Numbered from the stretch's first letter, positions 1-7,729 are shown. The stretch: DNA of 64,000 nucleotides from Neobacillus novalis NBRC 102450 (GCF_001591805.1 NZ_BCVP01000032.1:1-64000); one strand, 5' to 3'. A program made the numbers and translations. Notes: generated from the sequence alone by a model not told the origin.

Positions 1-104
1 TTTATTATTAAGGAAATATGGGTATTTCCCAATTTAAACGGAATTCTTCCGTTTATTTTTCAAACACAGTGAAATCAACATTCAGTTATAACAGTGCCTT
101 TAAT

Positions 105-131
105 AAAAAAAGCCCGTCCCATTGGAACGAA
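105..131 (-). terminator. terminator of dgkB
   Basis: On the minus strand, just after the dgkB stop, a nine-pair GU-rich stem with the loop AAT is followed by a run of seven T. This is a typical rho-independent terminator. Further left, around 40-62, another small dyad (AAACGGA/TCCGTTT) is followed by a T-rich tract reading in the plus direction; its parent gene lies outside the window. Confidence 0.6.
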
Positions 132-138
132 CTTCTTC

Positions 139-1083
139 TTAACTATATCTTTTTCCCGGTTCCCAATTTGTTGGCCGGTCATTTGGACGTATGTCAGCAA
201 GCGGGACAAATACCTCTAAATGACGGTATAGATTTTCAAACTCTGCTGGCAATAAGCCGCCGAATTCACCATCTAGATTCAACTGCACCTTTTCACTGGA
301 ATAAACTTTAATGCGGTTTGCCTGCGTGTAAACCACATTCTGATCATTCACGTGTTCACCGCGGATTGCTAAGGTCGCAATTCGGATAAACTCAGCAAGA
401 TTTACCTTTTTCAAGATTAACAGCGAAAATAAGCCATCATTTATCGAGGCATCAGGCGCCAGCCTTTCAAAACCTCCAATCGAATTGGTCAGGCCGACAA
501 GAAACAACATCGCTTCGCCTTCAAATAGCTTGCCATCATACTCGATCCTGAGGTGTGATGCCTTAAGAGATGGCAGCATTTCCATGCCTTTTAGATAGTA
601 GGCAAGCTGGCCGAGCATCGTTTTTAATTTGCTTGGCACCTCGTAGGTAAGTTCGGTGATTCTACCGCCGCCCGCAATATTAATAAAATATTTATCATTG
701 ATGCGTCCAATATCGACGGGTATCATTTCCCCTTTAGTGATAATATCGACTGCCGTGCTAACGTCCCTTGGAATATGTAAGGCACGGGCAAAGTCATTGG
801 TTGTACCTGTCGGAATAATACCTAGTTTCGGACGATAATCCTGGTCCGCAAGGCCATTCACCACTTCGTGAATCGTTCCATCTCCGCCCGCGGCAATGAC
901 GATATCATATTTACGTTTGACAGCAATCCGAGTTGCCTTCGTTGCATCCCCTTCACTAGTCGTAGCGTGAGTAGATGCTTCATATCCGGCTGCTTCTAGT
1001 TTTTGAAGGATTTCCGGCAGATGACGCTTAATCATTTCACGCCCTGAGGTAGGGTTGTAAATCAGTCTTGCTCTTTTCATCAT
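139..1083 (-). CDS. dgkB: diacylglycerol kinase (DagK/DgkB)
   Basis: Phosphorylates diacylglycerol to phosphatidic acid, recycling the diacylglycerol released when phosphatidylglycerol donates glycerol phosphate during lipoteichoic acid synthesis. It is a cytosolic protein acting at the membrane. The N-terminus has the conserved RLIYNPTSG segment, followed by the nucleotide-binding GGDGT motif at residues 66-70 and the downstream GTTNDFARAL segment; the C-terminus has the usual NLDGE-type strand. At 314 residues it is close to the usual 300-310. Two ATG codons stand in tandem at the start; the first has the better distance to a weak AGGATG ribosome site, though relatives usually begin at the second. 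In B. subtilis dgkB (yerQ) lies downstream of gatCAB; here about 11 kb of accessory genes separate them. Confidence 0.93.
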   Translation of the reverse strand: MMKRARLIYNPTSGREMIKRHLPEILQKLEAAGYEASTHATTSEGDATKATRIAVKRKYDIVIAAGGDGTIHEVVNGLADQDYRPKLGIIPTGTTNDFARALHIPRDVSTAVDIITKGEMIPVDIGRINDKYFINIAGGGRITELTYEVPSKLKTMLGQLAYYLKGMEMLPSLKASHLRIEYDGKLFEGEAMLFLVGLTNSIGGFERLAPDASINDGLFSLLILKKVNLAEFIRIATLAIRGEHVNDQNVVYTQANRIKVYSSEKVQLNLDGEFGGLLPAEFENLYRHLEVFVPLADIRPNDRPTNWEPGKRYS

Positions 1084-1218
1084 TTCATCATCCTATTTTT
1101 TGAAATAACAATTGGCTCCGTCAATTCTATATTCTACCAATTATCATCCTTGCTTACAAACAAATTGAAAGCCAAAGTCCATTTCCTATAATAACCGTTT
1201 TTATCTTTTTTGCAAAAA

Positions 1219-1266
1219 TTAATGGTAAGTGTAGCGTCCGTTAGCGGCTGCTACACTTACCATTAA
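1219..1266. repeat. perfect 17-bp inverted repeat, possible terminator
   Basis: Left arm 1219-1235 and right arm 1250-1266 are perfect 17-bp inverted copies (core AATGGTAAGTGTAGC) around a 14-nt loop. Just to the right, at about 1266-1282, a partial inverted copy of the same sequence (CGGACACTTACGCT) follows. On the minus strand the hairpin ends in ATTAATTTTTGC, so it could terminate the operon that stops at 1302. The stem is much longer than a normal terminator and the extra partial copy suggests a dispersed palindromic element. No gene is seen in the 218 bp between dgkB and the next stop. Confidence 0.7.
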
Positions 1267-1301
1267 ACGGACACTTACGCTGAATAGCAAAAATGTGAAC
1301 T

Positions 1302-2225
1302 TTATTGATTTGAATTCAGACTGACAGAATAGGCATTGTCAATGTTAATCTGGTATTTGCCCTCGCCGGATTGATAAACGGCATTTTTCCTCATTGATTG
1401 ATCATGATCCTCGGAATCCGCCTTCTCTGACACCTTCCAGTCGCCGTCCTTTCCGCTAATCTCCCGGGCGCCAACCGCTGCTACTTTTAAATTGCTGCTT
1501 GCTTGGACATTAACCACAATCGAAGAGGTACTTTCAATACTCCAATCATTTGCCAGCATCCGTGGTTTCAAGGTTAGTGAGTTATCATTGCCAATGACTT
1601 CAAGCTTGACATCTTTTGGAACAAGGATAGTTGCCGCCACATTACCGTGCGAATAAAACGGCCCAATCTCGTTCGGCAGCGTCTTTACATTCAGATAAAG
1701 CGTATCACCTTTTTGTTTGGCGGCAATCATATCATCGGCGCTTTTAAGCAGCCCCGCTTTTTTCGCCGTCTGCACCCGGTACGTTCCGAACATCGAAACC
1801 TCTTTTTCCTCCGTCGCTTCAATCGTCATATCATAGCCAACCGTTCTTACCACGACCCGTTTGATGCTTTCATCGGTTTTATAAGCGAACGCAGGCAGTT
1901 CGAACGAGCGCTCTTCCCTAGCCATGACATCTTCCACTTTCCCCATAATCCCTGTTGTACTTAATATCGCAAACAAAATGCCAGCAGTCCCAAGCACCCC
2001 GACAAAAAAGATGCTGAGGAAGTCATATTTTAATACGGGCTTTTCCTGCCGGGATAAAAATAAATAGAGCAAAATCTCAATCCCAAGGACTACCAATAAA
2101 AGCGGCCACCATGCCGTCATTACCTGAACAAGATTTAGACCAAGAAGCTTTGAGAAAAATAGGAAGAGGCCAAGGAATAAGAGCGAGGCCCCCATCGAAA
2201 ACGTACCAACTCGCCATGTTCTCAT
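1302..2225 (-). CDS. four-TM protein with adhesin-like beta domain (LiaF-TM / DUF4097 type)
   Basis: A membrane protein of 307 residues. The N-terminal 110 residues contain about four hydrophobic segments resembling the LiaF-type TM domain (GASLLFLGLFLFF, WWPLLLVVLGIEILLYLFL, FFVGVLGTAGILFAIL). The rest is a soluble beta-rich domain with repeated short strands, like the putative-adhesin domains found on LiaF-type sensors. The ATG at 2225 is chosen because AAGGGGGC lies just upstream and the codon overlaps the stop of the 31-residue gene (ATGA). It is the last gene of an overlapping operon headed by an ECF sigma factor, so a role in cell-envelope stress sensing or feedback is inferred. No enzyme motif is seen. 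Confidence 0.8.
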   Translation of the reverse strand: MRTWRVGTFSMGASLLFLGLFLFFSKLLGLNLVQVMTAWWPLLLVVLGIEILLYLFLSRQEKPVLKYDFLSIFFVGVLGTAGILFAILSTTGIMGKVEDVMAREERSFELPAFAYKTDESIKRVVVRTVGYDMTIEATEEKEVSMFGTYRVQTAKKAGLLKSADDMIAAKQKGDTLYLNVKTLPNEIGPFYSHGNVAATILVPKDVKLEVIGNDNSLTLKPRMLANDWSIESTSSIVVNVQASSNLKVAAVGAREISGKDGDWKVSEKADSEDHDQSMRKNAVYQSGEGKYQINIDNAYSVSLNSNQ

Positions 2226-2317
2226 ATTTTTGCAGCCCCCTTTCTTTTTCGGAGTATAAACCCAATTCCAGCTCCGATTAAGGCCAGTCCTGCTATTGCT
2301 TTTCCCCACTTATTCAT
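2222..2317 (-). CDS. 31-residue single-span membrane protein
   Basis: A small ORF of 31 codons with a good ribosome site (GGAGG, 9 nt before the ATG). It starts inside the end of the preceding gene and its stop overlaps the next start (ATGA), so it is translationally coupled on both sides. The product begins MNKWGKAIAGLALIGAG and ends with a basic tail of RKRKGAAK type: one hydrophobic helix with a glycine/alanine-rich face followed by positive charge. I do not recognise it. The coupled position between two membrane-protein genes argues that it is a real subunit or small regulator of this sigma-factor operon. Confidence 0.75.
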   Translation of the reverse strand: MNKWGKAIAGLALIGAGIGFILRKRKGAAKI

Positions 2318-3395
2318 GATTCTGTGCCTCCTTCTTTTGTTTGCTTCCGGATAAAAGCTTGATCCCGCCGCCAATCAATAGGAGACAAACAACTCCGGTT
2401 TGGAAGTAACCTTGAACCCAATACATAACGTCGATATTAATTAATCTTCTTAATATCGGCGAAAATGCCGGGAGCAGTACGTTCATGACTAAATAGTAGG
2501 CCCCCAGTAGGATTAGCCCAATGCCAACCCATTTTTGATGATTAAGGAAATAAGCAATGATTGGGATATCTTCCACGTTTTCTTCCCCATACCTTGACAC
2601 CTTTTGCATCGCGTCAAAAAAGCTATAAAACCAGATAATCGGAATCAGAAACAAGAATATCCCAAGTCGTAATACATCTAATATATAAACCGAAAACAAG
2701 AATGCTGCCATTAACTGAATGCCGCGGCGCTGTAAGCCAAGGTACAGATGTCCCGCACCTGGAAAAATCGAGAGGAAGGTGGCAATTGCCTTGCTTTTCT
2801 TTCCGTCCTCGCGACGTAATTCAAAATCCTCATAAATGGTTCGGTCAACTAGCTCCTCACCGCGCTGCTTTTTATTTACTTGCTGCACAGCATCAAAAAA
2901 TCCGTACACCCAGATAATCGGCAATGCCGCTAAAAAGACGAGAAATTCACTGCGGCTGGATAGGGCCGTTATAAAAATAACCATGACCCCCAGACCCAAA
3001 AATGTGGCCAGTAACGTTAAGCCCCGATTCATTAATCCAAGTTGAAAGTGACCAAGTCCGGGAACAAACGATAAGACAATCGTATAAAAACGCTCCGAAT
3101 CTTGCGCGGACTTTGAATTCGGGAAGTCCGGATTTGCCTCCGTAAGTGCCTTCTTTCGTTTCGAAATCTGAACGCCCATATCAATGAAACTAACCAAATA
3201 GATGAGGATACCGGCCATAAAGGCTAGGACCGCCAATTCCCCATTATGATTATACGAGAATAAAGAGATTACTGTTACAAACGCCAGGCCGAAAACTGAC
3301 AGTAAATACATCACCCCGCGAAACATGTTGCCGAAATAAATATGGCCGAGGCCTGGAAATAGCGATAAAGTCAATGCCTTCGTTGAACTTTTCAT
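2310..3395 (-). CDS. polytopic membrane protein with three tandem TM2-like units
   Basis: A 361-residue membrane protein built from three repeated units of about 90-100 residues. Each begins with a variant of FPGLGHIYFGNMFRG (at about residues 13, 110 and 213), then a long hydrophobic pair and a basic exit (FFDAVQQVNKKQRG, FFDAMQKVSRYG). This P-G-x-G-H-x(4)-G-x(3)-RG pattern resembles the TM2 family, here triplicated. Two further helices follow near the C-terminus. It overlaps the anti-sigma gene by 4 nt and the 31-residue gene by 8 nt. Function unknown; co-expression with the ECF sigma factor suggests an envelope role. Confidence 0.8.
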   Translation of the reverse strand: MKSSTKALTLSLFPGLGHIYFGNMFRGVMYLLSVFGLAFVTVISLFSYNHNGELAVLAFMAGILIYLVSFIDMGVQISKRKKALTEANPDFPNSKSAQDSERFYTIVLSFVPGLGHFQLGLMNRGLTLLATFLGLGVMVIFITALSSRSEFLVFLAALPIIWVYGFFDAVQQVNKKQRGEELVDRTIYEDFELRREDGKKSKAIATFLSIFPGAGHLYLGLQRRGIQLMAAFLFSVYILDVLRLGIFLFLIPIIWFYSFFDAMQKVSRYGEENVEDIPIIAYFLNHQKWVGIGLILLGAYYLVMNVLLPAFSPILRRLINIDVMYWVQGYFQTGVVCLLLIGGGIKLLSGSKQKKEAQNHE

Positions 3396-3877
3396 TTCTT
3401 ATTTGCCTCCTTTTTTTCTAGTGAATCCATCCATGCAAATGTTTTATTAATAACGCCCTCCGTCACTGAAGGCTTTTTTTCCTGAACTTGTGTCGGACTT
3501 TCGATTGATTTCGCATATGATGCAAGCGATTTAAACGCACCAGAGAATGTTAATAATAGGGTTGCAGCCGCCGCCAGCAGATAGTGAAATGCCGCTTGTT
3601 GATAAAAAGGTTTCTTCCTATTAGTAGGTTTTCGTTCTCCAGGCTTGGTGTTAGGCACCACCTCTTTTTGCTTCGAAACCTCGGCCATCACCAGATCTGT
3701 AAAGCTGCTCTCATTTGATAGAATCGGAAGTGATGTTTCATTTGCCGCCATTGCTTGTAAATATTGCTCAAGACATTGGTCACACGTATACAAGTGGGTT
3801 TCAAGTTTCTCGCGATCCTGGTCATTCATTTCGTCTTTAACGTATTGCAGCCATTCTTCGTAACAGTAATGCTTCAT
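3392..3877 (-). CDS. anti-sigma factor with zinc-finger (zf-HC2) domain
   Basis: A 161-residue protein. The N-terminus carries an anti-sigma zinc-finger pattern (H3 and C5 near the start, then LETHLYTCDQCLEQYL with H-x3-C-x2-C). A single membrane helix lies near residues 95-115 (YLLAAAATLLLTFSGAF), followed by an extracytoplasmic tail. This is the ordinary layout of a membrane-anchored anti-sigma factor that holds its ECF sigma factor until a signal triggers release. It overlaps the sigma gene upstream by 4 nt, so partnership is clear from context. The signal cannot be read from the sequence. Confidence 0.88.
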   Translation of the reverse strand: MKHYCYEEWLQYVKDEMNDQDREKLETHLYTCDQCLEQYLQAMAANETSLPILSNESSFTDLVMAEVSKQKEVVPNTKPGERKPTNRKKPFYQQAAFHYLLAAAATLLLTFSGAFKSLASYAKSIESPTQVQEKKPSVTEGVINKTFAWMDSLEKKEANKK

Positions 3878-4419
3878 GAAAAATCATCCTCCTTCCAATT
3901 CTTCTTCATCCAATGACGAGCCCGGTACAACTTTGTTTCAATCGTCTTCACCTGGACATTTTGTTCCTCGGCCATTTGCTGATAGCTTTTCTCCGCTATG
4001 TAAAAGCCGTAGATCACTTCCCGGTAATTCTCAGGTACCTCATTCAGCTTTTTCCTAACCAGCCTGCGCCGGTCCAGCTCGATAATCTCTTTCTCAACAC
4101 TATCCTTCGGTGTTCCTAAGGCTTTCTGCTCGAGGGCATCGACAACTTCCTCTCTTCTTCTTGCCTGTTTCCTCTTCATATCGATCGCATGATTCACGGC
4201 AATGCGCGTCATCCACGTTTTAAAGCCTTGATTCTCATATTGGGGGAGAGCGGTATATATTTTCATAAACACTTCTTGGGCAGCATCTTCCGCTTCTTTT
4301 TGATCACGAAGAACTGCAAAGACGGTCCGGAACACATCATTGCGGTACTTCTCAACCAAAAGGCGAAAGGCATAATCATTGCCGCCAAGCACTTTTTCGA
4401 TTAAAGCTGTGTCACTAAT
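3874..4419 (-). CDS. ECF-type RNA polymerase sigma factor (probable ATT start)
   Basis: An alternative sigma factor with region 2 (LVEKYRNDVFRTVFAVLRDQKEAEDAAQEVFMKIY) and region 4 (VPENYREVIYGFYIAEKSYQQMAEEQNVQVKTIETKLYRAR) in the right order and length. The frame stays open to an ATG at 4521, but that start adds a non-homologous basic leader and lacks a ribosome site. At 4419 an ATT codon follows GAAAGGGGGAG at ideal distance, and the protein then begins like other ECF factors (ISDTALIEKVLGGNDYAF). No ATG, GTG or TTG is in frame nearby. A promoter-like motif pair lies between the two candidate starts, which also favours the shorter 181-residue form. First gene of the five-gene operon. Confidence 0.85.
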   Translation of the reverse strand: MSDTALIEKVLGGNDYAFRLLVEKYRNDVFRTVFAVLRDQKEAEDAAQEVFMKIYTALPQYENQGFKTWMTRIAVNHAIDMKRKQARRREEVVDALEQKALGTPKDSVEKEIIELDRRRLVRKKLNEVPENYREVIYGFYIAEKSYQQMAEEQNVQVKTIETKLYRARHWMKKNWKEDDFS

Positions 4420-4458
4420 CGTTCTCTCCCCCTTTCTTTTTTGTCTATCACATGAATA

Positions 4459-4486
4459 GACGATAGTTTTTTTATAAACCCCTACA
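4459..4486 (-). promoter_or_regulatory. candidate ECF promoter of the sigma operon
   Basis: On the minus strand TGTAGGGG, then exactly 16 nt, then CGTC. CGTC is a usual -10 core for Bacillus ECF factors and 16 nt the usual spacer; the -35 side resembles TGTAACNNTTT with GG in place of AC. The predicted transcript would begin about 30 nt upstream of the ATT start. This is inference from motif and spacing only. A TATGAT sequence at about 4516-4521 could be a SigA -10 element instead. Confidence 0.4.
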
Positions 4487-4654
4487 CTTTTTAAAAAGTT
4501 TTTTTGAATTTGCTTTATCATACCAGCTTTTTGAAAAAAATTGGACAGGGATTAGTGGAGGTTATTGATTTTTCATTGCTTTTTTGATGTGTGACTACGC
4601 TTGATAACTGGAGATTTTTTGAGGCTCCTTTCAAATAGATGGTAGCTTTTTATG

Positions 4655-4732
4655 ATTCGCTGATAAAGTGCTTGAATTCGCCGATAAAATTGGTGATTCG
4701 CTGATAAACTTTCGAAATCCGCTGATATTAAT
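4655..4732. repeat. 21-bp-phased array, motif ATTCGCTGATAAA (4 units)
   Basis: Units start at 4655, 4676, 4696 and 4717 (spacings 21, 20, 21). Each has the 13-bp core ATTCGCTGATAAA or a one- to three-base variant, then 7-8 variable bases. The core is the reverse complement of the motif at 10816-10911. It lies in the 500-bp gap between the ECF sigma operon and the methyltransferase gene. Confidence 0.85.
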
Positions 4733-4793
4733 ATTTTGAATTTTTATGAGTTTGATCAATGTTGATAATAGGAAATAACCTTGTTTAAAAGAG

Positions 4794-4893
4794 TTTTGTC
4801 TATTTTTAAAGCTATATTGTCTATTTTTGAGGGAGTTTTGTCTATTTTTTATATGGTTTTGTCTATTTTCCGAAGACTTTTGTCTAATTAGAC
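4794..4893. repeat. 21-bp-phased array, motif TTTTGTCTATTTTT (5 units)
   Basis: The core TTGTCTATTTTT starts at 4796, 4817, 4838, 4859 and 4880, exactly 21 bp apart each time; the last copy is cut short after TTGTCTA. The 7 bases between cores vary freely. It adjoins the array at 4655 but uses an unrelated motif. Read in one frame the 21-bp period gives a repetitive fake protein (4631-5032) that is not a gene. Confidence 0.88.
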
Positions 4894-4913
4894 ATTTAAT
4901 AGAAATAACCAAA

Positions 4914-4953
4914 CAAAAAAAAACGTGCAAGAACCAACCTCGCACGAAAAAAA
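4914..4953 (-). terminator. terminator of the methyltransferase gene
   Basis: CGTGC and GCACG arms at 4924-4946 with a 13-nt loop, flanked by A and T runs on both sides, so it could work in either direction. On the minus strand eight or more T follow the stem, directly after the methyltransferase stop. Confidence 0.75.
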
Positions 4954-4955
4954 TG

Positions 4956-5738
4956 TTAATCAACCAATCGCAAAATACAAACATTGCATTCATGTGGAAT
5001 CGCAAATAGCTCTTGGTCTGGTAATGCTTCAACTAACTTCTGAAGCGCTTGGTTCCTGAACGGTTCACTTAATCCTGCCAGCCACGAGATGGATTCTACT
5101 CGTTCAACCCATTCCATTTTCGAAAAACTTATCGAATAATTTAGCTTATAAAAGTCTCTTAGCTCAAAGCCGCCACATTGCCATTCTTCGAACCATTCAA
5201 CGGGAAAGCCATTAATACGCTGCTTGGACGTTGCCCTCGAACCAGCTGGTTTTAATCCCCCATCTACATATCCTGTCAATACCTCTAAGGTTTTTTCTAC
5301 AATAGCCGAATCTGCTAGAAAACCAGAATCAATAACAATTAACGTCCCTTTTGCTTTTAAAATCCGTTTCATTTCTTGAATGGACTTAGAACGGTCGAAC
5401 CAATGCCAAGCCCGCATAACAGTGACAATATCATACTTGGAATCTTCTAAACCGGTAGCCTCTGCGGTTCCTTGCCAATACGGAATCGTAAAATTTTTTA
5501 CCTGATTCAATGTTTTTGCCTGATCCAGCAATTCTACTGATGGCTCAATGCCAACAATATTCGCTTTTCTCATCGCAATTTTCCTCGTTAACGCACCGGT
5601 TCCCGAGCCGATATCAGCAACCTTTTTTCCATCAAAAAAAATATTGCGCAGCTGCAAGCTGTCCATTAACGTGACCGGAATATCTTCTCTTGAACGGGCA
5701 TAGCTATTAGCAACCTGGCCAAAATCAATCTGTTTCAT
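4956..5738 (-). CDS. class I SAM-dependent methyltransferase
   Basis: A 260-residue protein with a Rossmann-type SAM-binding fold: motif I VADIGSGTGALTRKIA at about residues 38-53, an acidic end of strand 2 (IVGIEPS), and the AWHWFD and motif III (RILKAKGTLIVID) segments of the UbiE/Methyltransf_11 group. Substrate cannot be told; proteins of this kind in Bacillus are mostly uncharacterised. The ATG at 5738 is preferred over the upstream start at 5780 because AAAGGGAG lies about 10 nt ahead of it. It stands alone between a terminator and the divergent plsY-like gene. Confidence 0.82.
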   Translation of the reverse strand: MKQIDFGQVANSYARSREDIPVTLMDSLQLRNIFFDGKKVADIGSGTGALTRKIAMRKANIVGIEPSVELLDQAKTLNQVKNFTIPYWQGTAEATGLEDSKYDIVTVMRAWHWFDRSKSIQEMKRILKAKGTLIVIDSGFLADSAIVEKTLEVLTGYVDGGLKPAGSRATSKQRINGFPVEWFEEWQCGGFELRDFYKLNYSISFSKMEWVERVESISWLAGLSEPFRNQALQKLVEALPDQELFAIPHECNVCILRLVD

Positions 5739-5849
5739 GTTGGGCGCTCCCTTTATTACCGAATAGTGATAATTCAACAAAATAATACCATTTAATTGTG
5801 ATAGAATGCTATTAGAATAGGAAATTTATTTAATGAGGGAATGATGCTT

Positions 5850-6470
5850 ATGTTTTGGTTGTTACTTCTTTCATCTTATCTAATAGGAAGTGTTCCCACT
5901 GCCTTGATTGTGGGCAAGCTGCTCTTTGGTGTGGACATCCGTGAGCATGGCAGCAAAAATCCCGGTGCAACAAACACCTTGAGGGTTCTCGGGAAAAAAT
6001 CTGCCGTGTTTGTGCTCATCATCGATCTTGTAAAAGGCGCTTTAGCAGCATACCTGCCAATTTATTTTCACCTTGATGTGGAACCGCTCTACTTCGGACT
6101 AATCGCAGTAGTCGGTCATTGCTTTCCAATTTTTGCAGGCTTTCGTGGCGGTAAAGCAATTGCGACAACAGCAGGGGCACTGTTGGTTGCTAACCTACCG
6201 TTATTCATCGTTTCATATCTCACCTTCTTTTTGGTCATTTTTTTAACAAAGTATGTATTTTGGGGTTCCATCTCAGTTGGCCTAAGCATGCTTGCATTTG
6301 CTTTTATCTCACCAAAACTAGAATTAGAACTTATCTTTTTATTTTTCTCGTTATTATTAATCTATCTGCACCGCTCCAACATCCGAAATTTCATCCTTGG
6401 CATTGAACCGAAAATCAATGATAAAACCTTGATTAACGACCGCATCCCGCCGAAAAACAGCGGAATTTAA
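5850..6470 (+). CDS. plsY: PlsY-like glycerol-3-phosphate acyltransferase
   Basis: An integral membrane acyltransferase of the PlsY family, which transfers acyl groups from acyl-phosphate to glycerol-3-phosphate. Visible hallmarks are LIGSVPTALIVGKL near the N-terminus, then EHGSKNPGATNTLRVLG, GHCFPIFAGFRGGKAIATTAG in the middle loop and LIYLHRSNIRN near the end, the conserved cytoplasmic motifs of the family. 206 residues, near the usual 190-200. Of three closely spaced ATGs the one at 5850 has the best spacing to TGAGGGA. It faces an LplT-like lysophospholipid transporter gene, so it may be a paralog working on recycled lipids rather than the housekeeping enzyme (inference). Confidence 0.88.
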   Translation: MFWLLLLSSYLIGSVPTALIVGKLLFGVDIREHGSKNPGATNTLRVLGKKSAVFVLIIDLVKGALAAYLPIYFHLDVEPLYFGLIAVVGHCFPIFAGFRGGKAIATTAGALLVANLPLFIVSYLTFFLVIFLTKYVFWGSISVGLSMLAFAFISPKLELELIFLFFSLLLIYLHRSNIRNFILGIEPKINDKTLINDRIPPKNSGI

Positions 6471-6504
6471 ATAGAGCCCTCGGTGAACTGGGGCTCTATT
6501 TTTT
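6468..6504. terminator. bidirectional terminator between plsY-like and lplT-like genes
   Basis: Arms ATAGAGCCC (6471-6479) and GGGCTCTAT (6491-6499) form a nine-pair stem with an 11-nt loop; a T run follows on the plus strand and an A/T-rich flank lies on the other side. It sits between two convergent genes and overlaps the stop codon of the transporter. Confidence 0.85.
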
Positions 6505-7729
6505 ACTTTGATACTCCTGAATTAGCACCGAATGAGGACTGACTCCACTTTTTGGATTTATAACTTAAATACAAAATAAACAGTAAATAAATAAATGCAA
6601 AAAGAACAAGCGAAGTGGTGACGGAAAAACCGTATCGCGAATTTAAAAGATATACAGTGTAAGTTCCAAATAACATCGTCAAATTATCAACAAAATTTTG
6701 GACAGCAATGGTTTTACCAACTCCAAGCGTTCCACTCCCTTCCTCTTGCAGCGTTGCATTTAAAGGAATAATGAATAAACCGGCGAACACTCCAAGAGCT
6801 AGCAACACTAAACAGACAATAATTTGCGCAAACAGATTATGTCCGTAAATCAACGGGAAAATAATCGCAAGTCCAGCAACAATAAAACCATAAAGATTGG
6901 CTCGGTAAAACTTTTCAACCGATGTATATTTTTTTGCTAATAATGAACCAATGACAATTCCAATAGCCGTCATTCCAATAATTAATGATAACGGAAAACC
7001 GCTTTTAATCCCTAGATGTAGGGGAATCCAAAGAAATAGTGCATTTTTAATAACAACTGAGATCATCCAAAAGGCACCGCTACCGACAAGAGTAAACCCA
7101 AGCCGCGGGTTCTGAAACGAAAACTTTAGATCCTGGAAAAATTGTAATGCTTCCTTTTTATAATGTAATTGCTTATTTCCTTCTTTTACAGGTATTCTTA
7201 TTGCCAACAAAACGGACAAACAATATACAACTAAACAAAAGACCTTTCCAATTGTAGGATTTGCAGCTAAAATCCCCCCAACAACCGTACCTAAGATAAT
7301 CGCTAAAATGGTGAACCCTTCTAACTTTCCATTCGCATCAAGCAGTTCTTTATTGCCTGTTGTCAATTCTTTTAAAATACCATATTTGGCCGGACCATAA
7401 ATCGCTGCCCCGAGACCGATGACCCCATAGCTTAACGCTGGACTAAAACCTATAATTAATAATAAAATTCCAATTACCTTGACTGTATTCCCTGTAAAAA
7501 GCACCCTCGACTTCGCATTCCGATCCGCAAACGTACCAACGAATGGGGCGAATAATACATAGGCAAACAGGAAGAACGTTTCTACTAAAAAAATGTAGGG
7601 ATTATGATCATCATTGGTTCCAAGCGATTCCTTCATCATAAAAGCAATAATAATGATAATGGCACTATCGGCAAAAGCTGATAAAAACTGAGTAATATTT
7701 AAAGAATTTATCGGCTTTTTCAAATTCAT
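6503..7729 (-). CDS. lplT: LplT-like lysophospholipid transporter (MFS)
   Basis: A 12-span major-facilitator protein of 408 residues. It resembles E. coli LplT, which flips lysophospholipids across the inner membrane for re-acylation: ITQFLSAFADSAI at the N-terminus, LFAPFVGTFADR, GPAKYGILKELTTG, and IPLNATLQEEG followed by GKTIAVQNFVDN. These match the LplT signature segments far better than drug exporters do. The ATG at 7729 follows AGGAGGTAT. In proteobacteria lplT is next to the acyltransferase gene aas; here it converges with a PlsY-like gene. Substrate is inferred. Confidence 0.75.
   Translation of the reverse strand: MNLKKPINSLNITQFLSAFADSAIIIIIAFMMKESLGTNDDHNPYIFLVETFFLFAYVLFAPFVGTFADRNAKSRVLFTGNTVKVIGILLLIIGFSPALSYGVIGLGAAIYGPAKYGILKELTTGNKELLDANGKLEGFTILAIILGTVVGGILAANPTIGKVFCLVVYCLSVLLAIRIPVKEGNKQLHYKKEALQFFQDLKFSFQNPRLGFTLVGSGAFWMISVVIKNALFLWIPLHLGIKSGFPLSLIIGMTAIGIVIGSLLAKKYTSVEKFYRANLYGFIVAGLAIIFPLIYGHNLFAQIIVCLVLLALGVFAGLFIIPLNATLQEEGSGTLGVGKTIAVQNFVDNLTMLFGTYTVYLLNSRYGFSVTTSLVLFAFIYLLFILYLSYKSKKWSQSSFGANSGVSK

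Noticed and set aside
18..311. 97-residue plus-strand ORF at the window start
   Set aside because: It lies antisense to dgkB and has no ribosome site or family resemblance.
4631..5032. 133-residue ORF with KNRQNS repeats
   Set aside because: The repeats are the 21-bp array read in one frame (21 is 7 codons); the ORF also crosses a terminator and the methyltransferase gene.
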